Origin: Bog-756 sp963734435
GTDB lineage: Bacteria > Actinomycetota > Acidimicrobiia > Acidimicrobiales > RAAP-2
DNA: 64,000 nucleotides
Reading direction: 5' to 3'
Assembly: GCA_963734435.1 (NCBI GenBank)
Contig: CAVTHA010000013.1
Location: 62,001-126,000, forward strand
Notes under the pieces: generated by a model
What the model was told of the DNA's origin: nothing
The model's input: the letters and a program-made list of their open reading frames with translations, nothing else
The model's database searches: none
Program-made: the position numbers and the translations under genes
In this document: one piece after another, positions 36,771 to 46,158 of the stretch
Layout of the letters: each line of letters begins with the position of its first letter
How positions within the stretch are numbered: position 1 is the stretch's first letter

Positions 36771-36891
36771 GGGTCGGTCACCGCACACACCGGGGGTCGT
36801 CGGTCTCGTCTGGCGCCACGATTAGGCCACAAAACCACCTCACCGTGCCACTCCAGCCTAGTGGCGGGGCCCAGGCCCCCGGCGTTCCGAG

Positions 36892-39203
36892 TCAGTCGCC
36901 GACCGCCGGAGCCAGCTCGTCCAGCAGGTCGGGCAACCGGCCCCGCCACGCCCGGACGGCCTCGGTCACAGACAGGTCCACCAGACCCTCGACCACCATG
37001 CGATCACCCCCGGCGTGGCCGAGCACCCGGAACCCCACCCCGGCCCCGGCCGCCCGGGCCATCACCTCGCTCCCGCGGGTGGTGCACACCACCACCCGCG
37101 ACGGGGCCTCGGTGAACAGCTCGTGGTGGTCGCCCACCCCGGCCACCTGCAGGCCGATGCCGGAGCGCACCGCCAGCTCGGCGAGCGCCACCCCGAGGCC
37201 GCCCCCCGAGACGTCGTGGATGCCGACCAACAACGGGTCGGCACCGCCCACCCCTTCCGCCACCAGGCTCTGGACCAGGTCGATCAGTCGGGCGTGGCCG
37301 GCCAGGTCGAGCGCCGCCAGGATCCCGTTGCGGTGGCCCCGGCGTTCGACCGCCCAACGCGACCCGGCCAGGGAGGGCGGCCCGGACGGGCCGGTGGTGG
37401 CCCCGATGCTCTCGTCCAACAGGACCAGGACGGCGCCTTCGGCCAGGTCCAGGCCGGGAGGCCGCTGGACCAACCGGTCGATCAGCCCGAGCACCCCGAT
37501 GACCGGGGTGGGGTGGATGTCGGAGCCGTGGCTCTCGTTGTAGAGGCTCACGTTGCCCCCGACCACCGGCAGCCCGAGGGCCAGGCACGCCTGGCGCATG
37601 CCGTCGATCGTCTCGGACAGCTGCCACATCACCTCGGGATGCTCGGGGTTGCCGAAGTTGAGGCAGTTGACCACGGCCAGGGGACGCGCCCCGGCACAGG
37701 CCACGTTGAGCGCCGATTCGGCCACCGTTGCCGCCGCCCCGGCGCGGGGATCGATCGAGCACCAGGTGGGATTGGAGTCGGTGGACAACGCCAGGCCCCG
37801 CTCCGACCGGGGCAGGCCGGGGGCGGCCAGACGGAGCACGGCGGCGTCGCCGCCGGGACCGTCCACGGTGTTGAGGAAGAGCTGATGGTCGTACTGCCGG
37901 TACACCCAGGACGCGTCCGCCAGCAGGGCGAGGACGTCGTCACCGCACTGGTCGGGGGCGGGCAACGCGCCGGGGTCGTCGACCGCCCGCGCCTGGTGGT
38001 CGGCGGGCCGGGCCAACGGGCGGTGGTAGACGGGAGCGTCGTTGCTGAGGGCGGTGGCCGGCAGGTCGGCGAGCACCGCCCCGTCCGGACCGTCGAGCAC
38101 CCGTAGCCGACCGGGCTCCCCCGGTGGTGCCCCGGTGACCCGGCCCACGACGGCGGCCCGCACCTCCCACCGCCGGCACACCTCCTCCACCCGGGGCAGG
38201 TCGTCGGGCCGGACGATGGCGAGCATCCGCTCCTGGCTCTCCGAGGTCATGACCTCGTGGGGGGCCATGCCGGGCTCGCGGCGGGGCACGGCGGAGACGT
38301 CGACGTCCATGCCCACACCGCCGCGGGCGGCCGTCTCGCTGGTGGCACACGCCAGCCCCGCCCCGCCCAGGTCCTGGATGCCGACGACCAGCCCGAGGTC
38401 GAGCAGCTCGAGACAGGCTTCGATGAGCCGCTTCTCCTCGTAGGGATCGCCCACCTGGACGCTCGGCCGCTTGGCCTCCTCGGCCCCGTCGCCGTGCTCC
38501 CCGAACCCGGCCGAGGCCAGCACGCTCACCCCGCCGATACCGTCGCGCCCGGTGGTCGAGCCGAGCAGCACGGCGAGGTTCCCGACCCCCGACGCCTGCC
38601 CGAGCACCAGCCGCTCGACCGGCAGCACGCCCATGCACAGCACGTTGACCAGTGGGTTCTGGGCGTAGCAGTGGTCGAAGGTGAGCTCGCCGCCGACGGT
38701 GGGCACCCCCACCGAATTCCCGTACCCCGAGATGCCGCCGACCACCCCCTCGATGAGCCAGCGCTGGCGGGCCTCGTCCGGGTCACCGAAGAAGAGGGGG
38801 TCCATGATGGCCACCGGCCGCGCCCCCATGGTGAAGATGTCCCGGAGGATGCCACCCACTCCGGTCGCCGCCCCTTGATAGGGCTCGACGGCGGAGGGGT
38901 GGTTGTGGCTCTCGATGCGGATGGCCACGGCGATGCCGTCGCCGGCATCCACCACCCCGGCGTTCTCACCCGGTCCCACCAGCACGTGGGGTGCCTCGGT
39001 GGGGAGCCGCTTGAGGTGTACCCGCGACGACTTGTACGAGCAGTGCTCGCTCCACATCACGGCGAAGAGGGCGAGCTCGAGATGGTTGGGGGACGCCGCA
39101 GGATGGCCTCGACCTCGTCGCGCTCGCCGTCGGTGAGGCCGAGGGCCCGATGGATCGGCTCCGCCGCGGTCACCGGATCGGCCTCTCGGTGACGCGCCTC
39201 CAT
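36892..39203 (-). CDS. purL: Phosphoribosylformylglycinamidine synthase II, one frameshift
   Basis: About 770 residues, the ATP-dependent catalytic subunit of FGAM synthase. The start is in another frame: TAAEPIHRALGLTDGERDEV (GTG at 39173 or ATG at 39203), then a one-base loss in the run of five Gs at 39089-39093 shifts to NHLELALFAVMWSEHCSYKS, which contains the active-site His. Further motifs: RIESHNHPSAVEPYQGAATG, GGVGMDVDVS, NCLNFGNPEHP, GGNVSLYNES and IHDVSGGGLGVALAEL. It needs PurQ and PurS, encoded 0.9-1.9 kb away beyond the small gene at 39518. Confidence 0.92.
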
Positions 39204-39517
39204 CGCCGCCGAGCGTACCCGGCCACGGCCGCGGGGCCGGCAGGTCGACGGACGCCGGCCCCGACCGGAGCGCCCCCGTTTGGCCCATATACCGATCCCG
39301 GGTTGGTCCCGGGTGGATCACGAGCGGCATTCGCGAGGGCGCGAATGAGCGCCGGATTCGGGTCGGTGGCCCGCCAATACGGCAGACGTTCTTAAACGCT
39401 CATGGGCGGCGTCGGTGGCGGTCGGCTCCGCCAAATCAGCCGGCATTCCCCGCTCCTGACCGGCGGCACGGATCCGGCGATTTGCCCTCAAATGGTCAAC
39501 TCTGGAAGGCTCACGTC
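39204..39517. other. Intergenic region between divergent purL and small gene
   Basis: About 310 bases. The only clear structure is the inverted repeat at 39328-39347. An AT-richer patch (CGTTCTTAAACG, about 39388-39399) could hold a promoter for the small gene at 39518. Confidence 0.5.
39328..39347. promoter_or_regulatory. Perfect inverted repeat CATTCGCG-N4-CGCGAATG
   Basis: Eight-base arms with a 4-base centre (AGGG), between divergent purL and the small gene at 39518. It could be an operator for either gene or a hairpin in purL's upstream RNA. No regulator is assigned. Confidence 0.45.
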
Positions 39518-39949
39518 ATGGCAGCTACAACCACGGCGAAACCTCGCAAAAAGACTCCTATGTCAGCGGACCACAAGGCGGCACTGGCCAAGGGCCGGGA
39601 AGAGGGGCGGATCGTCCGTCGGTACCTCGAGGCGCTCGAGTCGAGCAAGCCGCGAAGGGGCCGAAAGCGGACCCCGGACTCCATCCGCAAACGCCTCAAC
39701 ACCATCGAGGCCTCCTTGCCCACCGCCGATCCGCTGGCCCGGCTCCATATGGTGGAAGAGAAGCAGCGGCTCGAGTCCGAGCTTTCCCACACCGGCGAGA
39801 CCGTTGACCTCGGCGCACTCGAGAAGAGCTTCATCAAGGTGGCCCGCGTCTACGGCGAACGCAAGGGCATCTCCTATTCGGCCTGGCGCACGGTGGGGGT
39901 CAGTGCCAACGTGCTCCAACAGGCGCGGATACCGCGCACTCGAGGCTGA
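39518..39949 (+). CDS. Small conserved basic protein, unknown function
   Basis: A 143-residue protein. The N-terminal 20 residues are Lys/Thr/Ala-rich, followed by AALAKGREEGRIVRRYLEAL, a basic GRKRTPDSIRKRL segment, a long helical stretch (LHMVEEKQRLESEL) and a C-terminal VARVYGERKGISYSAWRTVG that looks like a small helix-turn-helix. I believe related proteins occur across Acidimicrobiia and other actinobacteria, but I cannot name a function; nucleic-acid binding is a guess from its basic, helical character. ATG at 39518 after GGAAGG. It breaks the purine cluster between purL and purQ. Confidence 0.7.
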   Translation: MAATTTAKPRKKTPMSADHKAALAKGREEGRIVRRYLEALESSKPRRGRKRTPDSIRKRLNTIEASLPTADPLARLHMVEEKQRLESELSHTGETVDLGALEKSFIKVARVYGERKGISYSAWRTVGVSANVLQQARIPRTRG

Positions 39950-40100
39950 GTCCGGCCACCAGCAGCTCTCATCGGGCCCACCCGTCGGCCTTCCTCCGTG
40001 GCGGGCGGGAGCCGCATCGGTCCCTATCGGGCTCGGAGGAGCGGCTCGGAGGAGCGGGCCGGGCCCGGACAGCCGGCCCGGGACAATCCCCCTGAGCCGG

Positions 40101-40802
40101 TCAGGCGACGGTGGCTGCCTCCGGGGAACTGACGTCGGGCGCCACCGAACGCAGCAGGGCACCGAGCAGCACCAGCCCGTCCACCGATCCGATGAGCGGG
40201 TCCGAGGCGCGCTCGGGGTGGGGCATGAGCCCGACCACGGTGCGACTCTCGTTGCACACCCCGGCGATGGCATCGATCGAACCGTTGGGGTTGTCGGTGT
40301 AGCGCAGCACCACCCGGTCCTCGGCGCGGAGCATGGCCAAGGTCTCGGCGTCGCAGGTGTAGTTGCCCTCGAAGTGGTTGATGGGCAGCTGCAGCTCCGT
40401 GCCCACCGCCACCCCCCGGGTCAGCACCGAGTCCGAGGACTCGACCCGGGTGGCCACCGTGGTGCAGAGGAAGCGAAGCCCGCGGTTCTTCTGCAACGCA
40501 CCGGGAAGCAGGCCGGCCTCGGTCAACACCTGAAAGCCGTTGCAGATCCCGACCACCGGACCACCCGACGCGGCGAACTCGCTGACCGCCGTCATCACCG
40601 GTGAGAAGCGGGCGATGGCCCCGGGGCGCAGGTAGTCGCCGTGGGCGAAGCCGCCGGGGACGACCAGCGCGTCGAACCCCGGCGCCGTGCGGTCCCCGTG
40701 CCACACCAGCTCGGCCCGGGCCCCGACCCGCTCGAGGGCCAGAACGGCATCGTGCTCGCAATTGGTCCCCGGGAAGACCACCACCCCGATCCGCGGCGCC
40801 AT
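40101..40802 (-). CDS. purQ: FGAM synthase I (glutaminase subunit)
   Basis: A 233-residue class I glutamine amidotransferase supplying ammonia to PurL. Begins RIGVVVFPGTNCEHD; nucleophile Cys87 in VVGICNGFQVL; catalytic His/Glu in GLMPHPERASDPLIG. The ATG at 40802 shares one base with the purS stop (TGATG). Confidence 0.95.
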   Translation of the reverse strand: MAPRIGVVVFPGTNCEHDAVLALERVGARAELVWHGDRTAPGFDALVVPGGFAHGDYLRPGAIARFSPVMTAVSEFAASGGPVVGICNGFQVLTEAGLLPGALQKNRGLRFLCTTVATRVESSDSVLTRGVAVGTELQLPINHFEGNYTCDAETLAMLRAEDRVVLRYTDNPNGSIDAIAGVCNESRTVVGLMPHPERASDPLIGSVDGLVLLGALLRSVAPDVSSPEAATVA

Positions 40803-41131
40803 CAGGCCCCCGGGTCCCCGCCCCGGGCGACACCGGGGTCCCCACCGGGACGGGCTCCGGCCGCCGCGGCCGTCGGGCAGACCGACACCGAGGACTCCTC
40901 GATGACCGGGTTGGCCAGCAATCGGTCGGCCACCACTGTGGCCTGGGCCAGGGCCGACGCCTCGTCGGCGGCGGCCACGTCGAACCGGAACGACTTGCCC
41001 GCCCGCATGGCGGTCACCCCGCTGAGCCCGAGGGCGGGTAGGGCCCGTTCGATGGTGGCCCCCTGCGGGTCGGCGATCCCCTCCCGCAGCCGGACCTCGA
41101 CCAGCACCGAGAAGCGCGGTGTACCGGCCAC
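40802..41131 (-). CDS. purS: FGAM synthase, PurS subunit
   Basis: A 109-residue protein; residues 1-85 match PurS (FSVLVEVRLREGIADPQGAT, ERALPALGLSGVTAMRAGKS, DRLLANPVIEESSV). PurS bridges PurL and PurQ. An extra Gly/Ala/Pro tail of about 24 residues follows. The GTG at 41131 starts 2 bases after the purC stop, and another 1-base overlap joins it to purQ. Confidence 0.9.
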   Translation of the reverse strand: MAGTPRFSVLVEVRLREGIADPQGATIERALPALGLSGVTAMRAGKSFRFDVAAADEASALAQATVVADRLLANPVIEESSVSVCPTAAAAGARPGGDPGVARGGDPGA

Positions 41132-41133
41132 CG

Positions 41134-42042
41134 TCAGGCTCCGTACCAGTCGGACAACCGGCGGCCGCAGACCCGTTGGTAGGCGTCGATGTAGCGGGTG
41201 GAGGTGGCCGTCACGATCTCGTCGGGCAGGGGGGGCGGGGGCGGTTGCTTGTCCCAGGGCTGGCCCTCGAGCCAGTCGCGCAGGGGCTGCTTGTCGAAGG
41301 AGGGCGGGTTGGTCCCCGGCGCGCAGTTGTCGGCGGGCCAGAACCGAGAAGAGTCCGGCGTCAGCACTTCGTCGCAGATGGACAGCGCCCCGTCGATGAA
41401 ACCGAGCTCGAACTTGGTGTCGCAGATGACGATCCCCTGCTCCTCGGCTCGGGCTGCCGCCCGGGAGTAGGCAGCCAGGCACAGTTCGGACGCGGCGGTG
41501 GCCGCTTCCCTCCCCACCAGGTCGGCGGCCTCGGCCATCCCGATGTTGACGTCGTGGCCCTCGGTGGCCTTGGTGGAGGGGGTGAAGATGGGCTCGGGCA
41601 ACCGGTCGGCGTGGCGCAGGCCGGCCGGCATGGCCATGCCGTGCACGGTGCCGTCGCGCTCGTACTCCTTGTAGGCCGAGCCGGCCAGGTAGCCGCGCAC
41701 GATGCATTCGATGTCGAGCATGTCCGCCCGCTTGACCAGCATCGAACGGCCGGCCAGCCCCGGAAGGCCGCCGGGCAGGGCGGCCGCCCCGGCCGGGAAG
41801 GCCATGGTGTCGGCACTGATGAGATGGTTGGGGGCCAGGTCGGCCAGCTCGTCGAGCCAGAAGGCGGTCATGGCCGTGAGCACCCGGCCCTTGTCGGGGA
41901 TGGGCTCGACCATGATCACGTCGAAGGCGGAGATCCGGTCGGATGCCACCATCAGCAGCCGGCCTCGGCCGGCGTCGTAGAGCTCCCGGACCTTGCCCGA
42001 CTGGATGAGGCGCAGGGGTTCGGCCGTGGGCGTGGTGGTCAT
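41134..42042 (-). CDS. purC: SAICAR synthase
   Basis: A 302-residue enzyme joining CAIR and aspartate. SGKVRELYDAG at the N-terminus, SDRISAFDVIM, ECIVRGYLAGSAYKEY, TPSTKATEGHD and DTKFELGFIDG are family hallmarks. It belongs to the longer, yeast ADE1-like form. ATG at 42042 overlaps purB (ATGA). Confidence 0.95.
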   Translation of the reverse strand: MTTTPTAEPLRLIQSGKVRELYDAGRGRLLMVASDRISAFDVIMVEPIPDKGRVLTAMTAFWLDELADLAPNHLISADTMAFPAGAAALPGGLPGLAGRSMLVKRADMLDIECIVRGYLAGSAYKEYERDGTVHGMAMPAGLRHADRLPEPIFTPSTKATEGHDVNIGMAEAADLVGREAATAASELCLAAYSRAAARAEEQGIVICDTKFELGFIDGALSICDEVLTPDSSRFWPADNCAPGTNPPSFDKQPLRDWLEGQPWDKQPPPPPLPDEIVTATSTRYIDAYQRVCGRRLSDWYGA

Positions 42043-43349
42043 GAGGGGAGCTCCTCCAAGGCGTCGGTGAATCGGTGGACATGGCGCAGGGTGCGGGTGA
42101 GGTCGAAGGCCTCGTCCAGCGCGGCCGGCCCCAGGGTGACCTCGGGGTCCTCCTCCAGCACCTGACGGAAGGGCCGGCTCTCGTCGGAAGCCCGCCGGGC
42201 GTCGCGCTGCACGATGCGATAGGCGGCGTCCCGGCTCGAGCCCGACGCCACCAGGGCCAGCAGGACCGACTGGCTGAACACCAGTCCGAGGCTTCCTTCG
42301 TTCAGCGTGGCGAGCGCCCGCTCCGGGTGGATCACCAACCCCTCGACCAGTCCGGTGGCCTTCTGCAGCACGTAGAGGGCGAGGGTCGAGGCATCGGGGA
42401 GCACGATCCGCTCGACCGAGCTGTGGGAGATGTCCCGCTCGTGCCAGAGGGCCACGTCCTCGAGGCCAGCGGCGAGGTAGCCGCGCAGCACCCGGGCCAG
42501 GCCGCACAGCCGCTCGGACAGGATGGGGTTGCGCTTGTGGGGCATCGCCGAGCTGCCCTTCTGGCCCGGCTTGAACGCCTCCTCCACCTCGCCGACCTCG
42601 CTCCGGGCCAGGTGGCGGACCTCGGTGGCGATGGACTCGACGGTGGTGCCGACCGAGGCGCAGGCCCACAGGTACTCGGCGTGGCGGTCGCGGGACACCA
42701 CCTGGGTGGCCGGGGTCGGGGTCAGCCCGAGCGCCCGGCACACGTGCTCCTCGACCCGGGGGTCGATGTTGGAATACGTCCCCACCGCTCCCGACAGCTT
42801 GCCCACCGCCACCCGCTGGCGGGCGGCCCGGAGTCGCTCGACGTCGCGGCCGGCCTGCAACGCCCACAGGGCGAATTTGGCCCCGAACGTGGTCGGCTCG
42901 GCGTGCATGCCGTGGGTGCGCCCCGTCACCGGCACCCCGATGGTCTCGACGGCGCGGGCCTTCAGCGCTCCGACCAACCCGGTGCCCGCCTCGATGAGGA
43001 GATCGGCGGCCTCGGTGAGGGTGGCGCACAGGGCGGTGTCCACCACGTCGGACGAAGTGAGGCCGTAGTGGATCCAGGACCCCTCGGGCTGGCCGATCGC
43101 CGCCTGCACCACGTCGACGAAGGCGGCCACGTCGTGGTCGGTGGTCCGCTCCCGTTCCGCCACCGCCGCCACGAAGGAGGCGTCGACCTCCGGGGCCCGG
43201 GCCTCGCAGGCCTTGAGCGCCTCGGGCGGGACCGCCCCGATGGCCGCCCAGCCCTCGGTGGCGAGCAGCTCCACCCGCAACCACATGGCCAGGCGGGCCT
43301 CGTCGGAGAAGAGGGCGGCCATCTCGACCGGGGCGTAACGGGGGATCAC
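42039..43349 (-). CDS. purB: Adenylosuccinate lyase
   Basis: A 436-residue fumarase-superfamily enzyme that releases fumarate from SAICAR and adenylosuccinate. The signature GSSAMPHKRNP, THGMHAEPTTFG, GLTSSDVVDTAL and HSSVERIVLPDAS are present. The GTG at 43349 overlaps the purD stop (GTGA). Confidence 0.95.
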   Translation of the reverse strand: MIPRYAPVEMAALFSDEARLAMWLRVELLATEGWAAIGAVPPEALKACEARAPEVDASFVAAVAERERTTDHDVAAFVDVVQAAIGQPEGSWIHYGLTSSDVVDTALCATLTEAADLLIEAGTGLVGALKARAVETIGVPVTGRTHGMHAEPTTFGAKFALWALQAGRDVERLRAARQRVAVGKLSGAVGTYSNIDPRVEEHVCRALGLTPTPATQVVSRDRHAEYLWACASVGTTVESIATEVRHLARSEVGEVEEAFKPGQKGSSAMPHKRNPILSERLCGLARVLRGYLAAGLEDVALWHERDISHSSVERIVLPDASTLALYVLQKATGLVEGLVIHPERALATLNEGSLGLVFSQSVLLALVASGSSRDAAYRIVQRDARRASDESRPFRQVLEEDPEVTLGPAALDEAFDLTRTLRHVHRFTDALEELPS

Positions 43350-44699
43350 CGTGCGGCTCCTTCTCGTTCCGGCTGGGTCTCGGCGGCGGCGGCGACCAGG
43401 GCGATGTCCGAACGAACCTGCATGCCCGGCCAGGACACCGCCGACACGCCGGCGTAGGCCCGGGACCGGGCTTCGCCGATGGTCGTCCCTTGCCCGGTGA
43501 TGCCGAGCACCCGGCCGCCGGCCGTGAGCACCCTTTCGGGGCCACCGTCGCTCTCCGGCCCGGCCGGGTCGGGATCGGCGGCGGTGGCCGACTCCGAGGG
43601 CCGGTCGCCCGCCCACGCCGTGCCGGCGTGCAGGACGGTGACCCCCTCGATGGCGGCGGCGTCGGCGAGGCCGGTGATCGGATCGCCGGTCCTCGGCGCC
43701 TCCGGGTACCCGGGCGCGGCGCACACCACGCACACCGCCGCCGCCGGCTCGAATCGGGGCTCGGTCCGGAGCGAGCCGGCCGCCACCTCGGCCAGCAGTC
43801 CGGTGAGATCGCTCTCCAGCCGGAGGAGGACCACCTGGGCCTCGGGGTCGCCGAAGCGGACGTTGAACTCGAGGACTCTCGGGCCGTCGGGGGTCAGCAT
43901 GAGCCCGGCGTAGAGCACCCCGCGGTAGTCGATGGACCGGGCCCGCAGGGCCGCCACCAGCGGGGCGACCGCCTCGTCGACCAGGTGCGACACCAACCGG
44001 TCGGGGACGGCCGGGACCGGCGAGTAGGCGCCCATCCCGCCGGTGTTGGGGCCGCGGTCGAGATCGTCCCGCCGCTTGAAGTCCTGGGCCGGAGCGAGAG
44101 GGGCGAGACGCTCGCCGTCGCACAGGACCAGCAGGGAGCACTCCGGCCCGGTCAGCCCCTCCTCGACCACCACCCGTCGTCCGGCCGGCCCGAAGGCGTC
44201 ACCGGAGAGCTTGGCCTCGATGTCGGCCTCCGCCGCGGCCAGGGAGTCGGTCACCAGCACGCCCTTGCCCGCGGCCAGTCCGTCGGTCTTCACCACCCAC
44301 GGACCGGGCAGGCCCCGGCAGAACGCCTTGGCCGCCGTCGGGTCGGTGAAGGCCTGGTAGCGGGCGGTCGGAACGCCCGCCTCGGCCAGCAGCTCCTTCA
44401 TGAACGCCTTGGACCCCTCGAGCCGTGCCCCGTCCGCTCCGGGCCCGAACACGAGGCGCCCGGCGGCCCGCAACCGGTCGGCCAGGCCGTCGACCAGCGG
44501 CGCCTCCGGCCCGATCACGTAGAGGTCGGCTTCGATGTCCTCGGCCGGCGACCGCACGCTGATGGACGCGGTGGCCCTCGGCGGTGACGCCAACGGTGCC
44601 CGGGTTGCCCGGGGTCACCACCACATCGGCCGTACGCCCGAGCGCCAGGGCCAGGGCGTGCTCCCGCCCCCCCGAGCCCACCACACAGACCGTGGTCAC
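43346..44699 (-). CDS. purD: GAR synthetase, one frameshift
   Basis: An ATP-grasp enzyme of about 450 residues making GAR from phosphoribosylamine and glycine. N-terminal TVCVVGSGGREHALALALG is in one frame; after one extra base near 44573 the rest follows: LYVIGPEAPLVDGLADRL, GSKAFMKELLAEAGVPTA, VVKTDGLAAGKGVLV, GPNTGGMGAYSP and EFNVRFGDPEAQ. Start is the GTG at 44699; the gap of 118 bases to purA contains a 15-base repeat. Confidence 0.92.
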
Positions 44700-44776
44700 C
44701 CTGGACCCGACCCGTTCGGCCGGTAGCCGGGGACCGGTCTGTTCCTGCTGCGACGCTCCGTGGCACGACGCTCCAT

Positions 44777-44820
44777 GACGTGACCCTTCAGACCGTGACC
44801 CTTCAGACCGTGACCCTTCA
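44777..44820. repeat. Three copies of a 15-base repeat between purA and purD
   Basis: GACCGTGACCCTTCA occurs at 44791-44805 and 44806-44820, and a 14-base copy lacking one C at 44777-44790. The last copy overlaps the purA stop. Each unit on the coding strand contains TGA followed by AGGG. Confidence 0.85.
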
Positions 44821-46097
44821 TGCGGCGAAACGCACGAATTGCCGCGCCCCGGCCCGACCCCGACGAGGCGCACCGGGGTGCCGATCTGCTCGGCCAGGAA
44901 GCTCACGTAGTCACGGGCCGCCTGGGGCAGGTCGGCGAGCTCGGTGGCCGCCGACAGGTCGGTCCTCCATCCCGGCAGCTCCTCGTAGACCGGGGTGACC
45001 TGGTGGAAGATCGACTGGTGATACGGGGGGTGGGTGAACCGTTCGCCGCCCGCCTCGTAGGCCACACACACCTTGACCGTGTCGAACGTGTCGAGCACGT
45101 CCAGCTTGGTCAGGGCCACCTCGGAGAGGGAGTTGAGCCGGACGGCCTGGCGCATCATGACCGCGTCGAACCAACCGGGGCGGCGGCGGCGGCCGGTGTT
45201 CACCCCGTACTCGCGGCCCCGCTCGACCAGGGTGTCGCCGGTCTCGTCGAGCAGCTCGGTGGGGAACGGGCCGCTGCCCACCCTGGTCACGTACGACTTG
45301 GCGATGCCGATGACTTCGTCGATGTAGCGAGGGCCGACGCCCGTCCCGGTGCAGGCGCCACCGGCCACCGGGTTGGAGGAGGTCACGAAGGGATACGTGC
45401 CGTGGTCGAGATCGAGGAAGGTGGCCTGGGCCCCTTCGAGCAGCACGTGGGTGCCGCGTTCCAGCGCGTCGTGGACCAGGCCGACCGTGTCGGCCACCAT
45501 CGGGGCCACCCGGGGCGCCAGCTCGTCGAGGTACTGGGCACAGATGTCGTCGGCCGACAGCGGCAGCCGGTTGTACACCTTGGCCAGGACGGCATTCTTC
45601 TCCTTCAGCACCACGTCGAGCTTCTGCCGGAAGATCTTCGGGTCGAGGAGGTCCTGGACCCGCAGCCCGACCCGGGAGGACTTGTCGGCATAGGCGGGCC
45701 CGATCCCCCGCTTGGTCGTGCCCAGGCTGTTCTTGCCGAGGTAGCGCTCGGTCAGCCGGTCGAGCTCGTGGTGGTAGGGCATGATCAGGTGGGCGTTGCC
45801 GCTCACCAGCAGCCTCGAGGTGTCGATCCCCTTGGCGCTCAGCGTGTCGACTTCCTCGAGCAGCACCTTCGGGTCGACGACCACCCCGTTGCCGATGACC
45901 GGGGTGATGTGGTCGTAGAGCACCCCGCTCGGCACCAACTGGAGGGCGAAGGTGGTGCCGTCCACCACGATGGTGTGGCCGGCGTTGTGGCCGCCCTGGT
46001 AGCGGACCACCATCCCCATCTCCTTGGCCAGGAGGTCGGTGAGCTTGCCCTTGCCCTCATCACCCCACTGGGTCCCGACGACGACGGTTGCCGGCAC
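44818..46097 (-). CDS. purA: Adenylosuccinate synthetase, 3' frameshift
   Basis: A 426-residue enzyme making adenylosuccinate from IMP, aspartate and GTP. Begins VVVGTQWGDEGKGKLTDLLA (nucleotide loop), then RYQGGHNAGHTIVV, GIGPAYADKSSRVGLRV, HVLLEGAQATFLDLDHGTYP and the C-terminal LVGVGPGRG. As given, one G is missing near 44851; with it the end becomes QFVRFAA and the stop is the TGA at 44820-44818. Without it the frame reads on into purD, a false fusion. GTG start at 46097 with GGAGGAG 6 bases upstream. Confidence 0.94.
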
Positions 46098-46158
46098 GCG
46101 TCACTCCTCCGTGGCAAAAAGCGGATTGCACACCAGTGTACCCCGCACCTCGATCGGC

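Noticed and set aside
35142..38106. Long plus-strand frames over purF, purM and purL
   Set aside because: Antisense to clearly conserved purine genes and low in complexity.
43346..46097. purA-purD fusion protein
   Set aside because: The frame is joined only because one G is missing near 44851; restoring it gives the normal PurA end and stop.
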